Source of the DNA: Burkholderiaceae bacterium
Lineage (GTDB): Bacteria > Pseudomonadota > Gammaproteobacteria > Burkholderiales > Burkholderiaceae
Reading direction: 5' to 3'
DNA: 10,747 nt
Assembly (NCBI GenBank): GCA_025057735.1
Contig: JANWUU010000135.1
Location: forward strand, 1-10,747
This document shows positions 7,550 through 10,747 of the stretch, one piece after another. Below the pieces are notes generated by a model, which saw only the letters and a list, made by a program, of their open reading frames with translations, searched no databases and had not been told where the DNA came from. The translations under genes were made by a program, and so were the position numbers. How positions within the stretch are numbered: position 1 is the stretch's first letter; every line of letters starts with the position of its first letter.

Positions 7550-9232
7550 ACGGCGCGGCGGCAGGCGCAGCGCCAGGCGCCTGACTTCGCCGCCCGCAGC
7601 GGCGCGCACCGTCAGCAGCAACTCGCCGAGGCACACGCGGTCGCCAGCGGCGGGGCGCCCGTGCAGCCGCGCGCGCACGAAGCTGCCGAGGCTCGTGTCG
7701 CCCGGCACGCCAGGCGGCAAGGTGCAGCCGTAGTAATCGCGCAGGTCCGCAAGCGTCGCCTGCGCGGACAGCAGCAGTTCGCCGGCGCTCGGCGCCTCGG
7801 CAAACAGCGCCTCCAGTTCGGGCACGGCCTTCGGCGGCGCCGCCAGCACAACCAGATCGCCGGCGCGCAGCGGTCCCTCCGCAATCTGCTGCCCGTCGCG
7901 CAGCACCTCCACGACCGTCACCTGCGGCGGCCATTCAATCTGCGCCGGGACGCAATCCACAACCGGCGCACCGGGCAGCACGCGCAATTGGATCAAGTCG
8001 CGCGGCGATGCGGTGTCCAACAGGCGTGCAGCGGCGAGCACCGGCGAGACGGCCGGCGCGACGACGCCCGCCCAGCGGGCGGCAGCGCGCAGGCTCGCCC
8101 CCTGGGCGAACAGCGACAACAGCACGCAGAAAAAAGCGACATGAAACAGAGTGGCTGCATGCGGCACGCCGGCGAGCAGCGGAAACAGCGCCAGCACGAT
8201 CGGCACCGCGCCGCGCAGACCGATCCAGCCGATGAACAGCACCTCGCGCGGCGCGTATCGGAACGGCAGCAGGCAGGCCGCCACCGCCAGCGGCCGCGCC
8301 ACCAGCATCAGGCCGGCGGCGATAGCCAGTCCCGGCGCCGCCAGCGGCAGCAGCGCCTTCACATCGGTGACGATGCCCAGGATTAGGAACATGCCGGCCT
8401 GCGACAGCCAGGCCAGGCCGTCGCTCGCGCGCAGCACGTTTTCGCCCACCGCGCCGCTGCGGCTCGCGATCGCGATGCCCGCAAGGTAGATGGCTAGAAA
8501 GCCGCTGCCGCCGGCGAGCGCGGTGGCGGCGAAGATCGCCAGGCCCCCGGACTGGATCAGCAGCGCAAGCAGGCTCTCGCCCAGCCGCAGGCGTGCCACG
8601 ATAGCCGCCAGCAGTCGTCCGAACAGCAAACCGGCGGCGGCGCCGATGGCGGCCTGCCCCACGAGCATGCGCAGAGCGTCGGACGCATCGAACTGCGGGG
8701 TGCGGATCAGTTCGAGGCAAAGCAGCGTCAGGAACACCGCCATCGGGTCATTGATGCCGGATTCGACCTCCAGGGTCGCTTCGACGCGTTCGTTCAGCCG
8801 GCCGCCGCCGGCGCGCAGCAGCGCGAACACCGCAGCGGCATCGGTCGAGCCGACGATCGCCCCCAGCAGCAGGCCGTAGCGCCAGTCCAGGCCGAGCAGC
8901 GCCACGGCCAGCGCGCCGACGACGGCGGCGGTCAGCACCACGCCGACCGTGGCCAGTGTCAGCGCCGGCGCCGCCACCATGCGGAAGGTGCTGGCGCGCG
9001 TGCGCAGCCCGCCGTCGAGCAGGATCACCGCCAGCGCAAGGTTGCCGATCAAGGCGGCCGTCTCGATCGCGATCGGAAAGCGCGGCGCGCCGGGAATCTC
9101 GGTCACCAGCAGGCCGACGACCAAGAAGACCGCGAGCACCGGCACGCCGAGGCGCTGCGAAGCGGCCGACAACAGGAGCGCCACGAACAGCAGCGCACCG
9201 CCGATCAGCAACGCCTCGTTGATCGCCGCCAT
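7526..9232 (-). CDS. CPA1 potassium (or sodium)/proton antiporter, CvrA/NhaP2 type
   Basis: A 568-residue protein close in length and layout to E. coli CvrA and Vibrio NhaP2. The N-terminal ~390 residues are about a dozen membrane helices with the CPA1 hallmarks GSTDAAAVF at about 128-136 and ESGINDPMAVFLT at about 157-169; N161-D162 is the ion-binding pair. The helix GWIGLRGAVPIVLALFP also fits the family. After the membrane part come a TrkA-C/RCK-C regulatory domain (about 415-480: LRVLPGAPVVDC to AGDLVVLAAPP) and a C-terminal CorC/HlyC-type transporter domain (LADLRDYYG to LGELLLTVRA). It sits in the inner membrane, exchanging K+ or Na+ for H+. It starts 12 bp after hemY with no ribosome site in the gap, so translation may be coupled to hemY. 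The symbol is left blank because cvrA and nhaP2 are both used. Confidence 0.93.
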   Translation of the reverse strand: MAAINEALLIGGALLFVALLLSAASQRLGVPVLAVFLVVGLLVTEIPGAPRFPIAIETAALIGNLALAVILLDGGLRTRASTFRMVAAPALTLATVGVVLTAAVVGALAVALLGLDWRYGLLLGAIVGSTDAAAVFALLRAGGGRLNERVEATLEVESGINDPMAVFLTLLCLELIRTPQFDASDALRMLVGQAAIGAAAGLLFGRLLAAIVARLRLGESLLALLIQSGGLAIFAATALAGGSGFLAIYLAGIAIASRSGAVGENVLRASDGLAWLSQAGMFLILGIVTDVKALLPLAAPGLAIAAGLMLVARPLAVAACLLPFRYAPREVLFIGWIGLRGAVPIVLALFPLLAGVPHAATLFHVAFFCVLLSLFAQGASLRAAARWAGVVAPAVSPVLAAARLLDTASPRDLIQLRVLPGAPVVDCVPAQIEWPPQVTVVEVLRDGQQIAEGPLRAGDLVVLAAPPKAVPELEALFAEAPSAGELLLSAQATLADLRDYYGCTLPPGVPGDTSLGSFVRARLHGRPAAGDRVCLGELLLTVRAAAGGEVRRLALRLPPRRSAARQAD

Positions 9233-9244
9233 GCCGAGGGCGGC

Positions 9245-10501
9245 TCAGGCGAGCGGCTCGCTCGCCGCCACCTCGCGAGCCGCGCCACGCACAGCGCGCC
9301 CCTGCGCGAGCTGCTCGCACGATTGCAGCAGCTGCGCCAGACCGAGCGCCGCCGTCCGGTAGTGCTGCTGCGCCTCCTCGCCCTGGCCGGTGGCTTCCGC
9401 CAGTTGCGCCAGCGCCAGCGCCGTGACCGGATGCGGACGCAGGCGCTGGCTTTCCTGCAAATAGCTGCGCGCCTTGCCCCATAACTGGTCGCGCAGGCAC
9501 AGCAGCCCCAGGCAGCGCAGCAGCGCCGCATCTTGTGGATATCGCGACAGCCACTGTGTGGCGCGCTCAATGCGCGGACGCACCGGCGCCACAGAGGCTT
9601 GGCTGTATTCGTCCAGCAGCCGCTCGTCCCAGTGCGCGTCTAACGCCTCCTCTAGCGCGTCGGCCGCCGCGTTGCCGCGCCCGGCCGCATTCAGCAGCCG
9701 GGCCGCCTCCAGGGCCACCTCCGGCAGCCGCCGGTCCTCAGCCGGGATCTGCTCGAAGGCGCGCTGCAACAGCCCCGCGTCATGCCGCGCCTCGGCCAGC
9801 AGTTCGCGATAGGCGAGCCGTTTTAGCCGCCGCACCGCCGCCTCGTGCAGCGCGCGCCGCTTGGCGAGCAGCCGCGTCAGGCGCAGCACCTCGTGCCAGC
9901 GGCCGGCCTGCAACTGCGCCGCCAGCGCCACCCTGGCCACCTGGATGTGGCGCGCGCCGCCCGCCTGCAATTGCCCGAGGGCCTCCAGCGCCCGCTGCGT
10001 CTCATGGCTATCGGTCCACAGCTCAGCGGCCGTCAGCAGCCGTGCTGTCTGCAGTCCCTCTTCGTCGGCCGCGCGCGCCAGCCATTGGTCGCGCCGTTCC
10101 TGCTCCTGCATGCGGTGCGCAGCGCGCGCGCCCACCAAGGCGGCCAGTGCGGCGATCTCCGGCGACTGCTGCGCCGCCTGCGCGGCGCGTTCGGCGCGCG
10201 CGAAGCGCCCCTCAAACAGCGCCCGCAGCGCCTCGCGCAGCGCCCGCGTGCTGCCCAGCTCGCTGCGGCGCTGCCGGTAGGCGGCCACGCGCGCCGGGAA
10301 ATCGGCTAGCTTCTGGACCAGCCGGCCGATCCAGAACGTCGCAACCAACGCCACTGCGGCCAGCACCGCGAAGAGGTGAACGGACAAGTCAATGCGATAG
10401 GGAGGAACAAAAAAGACGACGTTTCCACCGGCATCGCGCGCCAGCAGCGCCACCGCGGCGGCGATAACCGCCAGCAGCAAAGCCCACAGCAGCGCCTTCA
10501 T
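9245..10501 (-). CDS. hemY: HemY-type haem-operon inner-membrane TPR protein
   Basis: A 418-residue protein matching proteobacterial HemY. A first membrane helix lies at about 3-21, then the family segment ARDAGGNVVFFVPPYRIDLS (about 22-41), a second helix at about 42-60, and the HemY_N domain to about residue 135 with helices rich in Ala, Glu and Arg. The rest is TPR-like helical hairpins, ending in the repeat DQLWGKARSYLQESQRLRPH followed by ALALAQLAEATGQGEEAQQHYR. In the family it sits in the inner membrane with its TPR part outside or beneath it. It is thought to assist haem synthesis or membrane assembly, but its role is unsettled. It is unrelated to Bacillus HemY, which is protoporphyrinogen oxidase. 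ATG 10501 overlaps the hemX TGA as ATGA, indicating translational coupling. Confidence 0.93.
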   Translation of the reverse strand: MKALLWALLLAVIAAAVALLARDAGGNVVFFVPPYRIDLSVHLFAVLAAVALVATFWIGRLVQKLADFPARVAAYRQRRSELGSTRALREALRALFEGRFARAERAAQAAQQSPEIAALAALVGARAAHRMQEQERRDQWLARAADEEGLQTARLLTAAELWTDSHETQRALEALGQLQAGGARHIQVARVALAAQLQAGRWHEVLRLTRLLAKRRALHEAAVRRLKRLAYRELLAEARHDAGLLQRAFEQIPAEDRRLPEVALEAARLLNAAGRGNAAADALEEALDAHWDERLLDEYSQASVAPVRPRIERATQWLSRYPQDAALLRCLGLLCLRDQLWGKARSYLQESQRLRPHPVTALALAQLAEATGQGEEAQQHYRTAALGLAQLLQSCEQLAQGRAVRGAAREVAASEPLA

Positions 10502-10747
10502 CGCGCGGCCGCCGGCAGCGCCCCGGGGCGCGCGGCGCGCAGCGCCGCCAGCGTCTCGTCCAGTCCGGGCAGATCGACCGCCAGCGGCGTCTGCGCCAGC
10601 TGCTTCAGCTGCAGCAGCAGCGCCCCGCCCGCGGCGCTCTTCACATCCACGTAGCGCGCCGCCAGCGACTGCGCCTCGGCCAGATCGGCGCGGAACAGCC
10701 GCTCGTTGCGCGCCAGCAGCGCCTGCCGGGCATCGAACAGCCGCAGC
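10498..10747 (-). CDS. hemX: HemX, C-terminal end (partial)
   Basis: The minus-strand frame is open from the window edge to TGA at 10500-10498, giving 83 residues that begin LRLFDARQALLARNERLFRA and contain LAARYVDVKSAAGG and LLLQLKQLAQTPLAVDLPG. This is the usual C-terminal helical part of HemX, the membrane-anchored protein encoded before hemY in the hemCDXY cluster and sometimes fused to HemD (uroporphyrinogen-III synthase). HemX is often mislabelled uroporphyrin-III C-methyltransferase. The fusion state and N-terminus lie outside the window. Assignment rests on the helical repeat style, the position directly before hemY and the ATGA overlap. Confidence 0.82.
   Translation of the reverse strand, partial: LRLFDARQALLARNERLFRADLAEAQSLAARYVDVKSAAGGALLLQLKQLAQTPLAVDLPGLDETLAALRAARPGALPAAAR

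Overview
This is a GC-rich proteobacterial chromosome segment. The gene content points to a betaproteobacterium, probably Burkholderiales: a hemX-hemY pair, glnB next to a glutamine-dependent nadE, a COG3146-type acetyltransferase divergent from nadE, and a remnant of inorganic pyrophosphatase. That placement rests on remembered gene order and protein style, not on a database search. No RNA genes, CRISPR arrays, insertion sequences or phage genes were seen.

Layout. Bases 1-1880 (+) hold a tightly overlapping three-gene run: the 3' part of a CPA2/Kef-type cation:proton antiporter, a Smr-domain protein, and a TRIC/UPF0126 (YadS/YicG-like) membrane protein. After a 167-bp convergent spacer, glnB (P-II) and nadE lie on the minus strand (2048-4061). 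Only 21 bp away, a COG3146 FemAB/GNAT-like gene starts on the plus strand (4083-5234).

Bases 5229-6745 look like a 1.5-kb gap with only implausible frames, but they contain two decayed genes. One is a nearly full-length inorganic pyrophosphatase (ppa) on the minus strand, broken by at least four frame changes and missing several active-site residues. The other is an aldehyde dehydrogenase on the plus strand. It has lost its central ~190-200 codons, including the catalytic cysteine region, and carries several frame changes and an in-frame TAA near its end. The two stand head to head across a ~150-bp spacer that was presumably their shared promoter region.

Six bases after the dead aldehyde dehydrogenase comes an intact class I SAM-dependent methyltransferase (6752-7549, +). 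It overlaps tail to tail with a CvrA/NhaP2-type CPA1 K+(Na+)/H+ antiporter (7526-9232, -). That antiporter follows hemY (9245-10501, -) and the 3' end of hemX (10498 to the window edge), whose reading frames overlap by ATGA.

Functional reading: the intact genes are housekeeping (NAD synthesis, nitrogen signalling, haem-operon membrane proteins) plus two unrelated monovalent cation/proton antiporters. The main biological point is the double pseudogene. The local soluble pyrophosphatase, normally essential, is dead here, so another pyrophosphatase should exist elsewhere in the genome.
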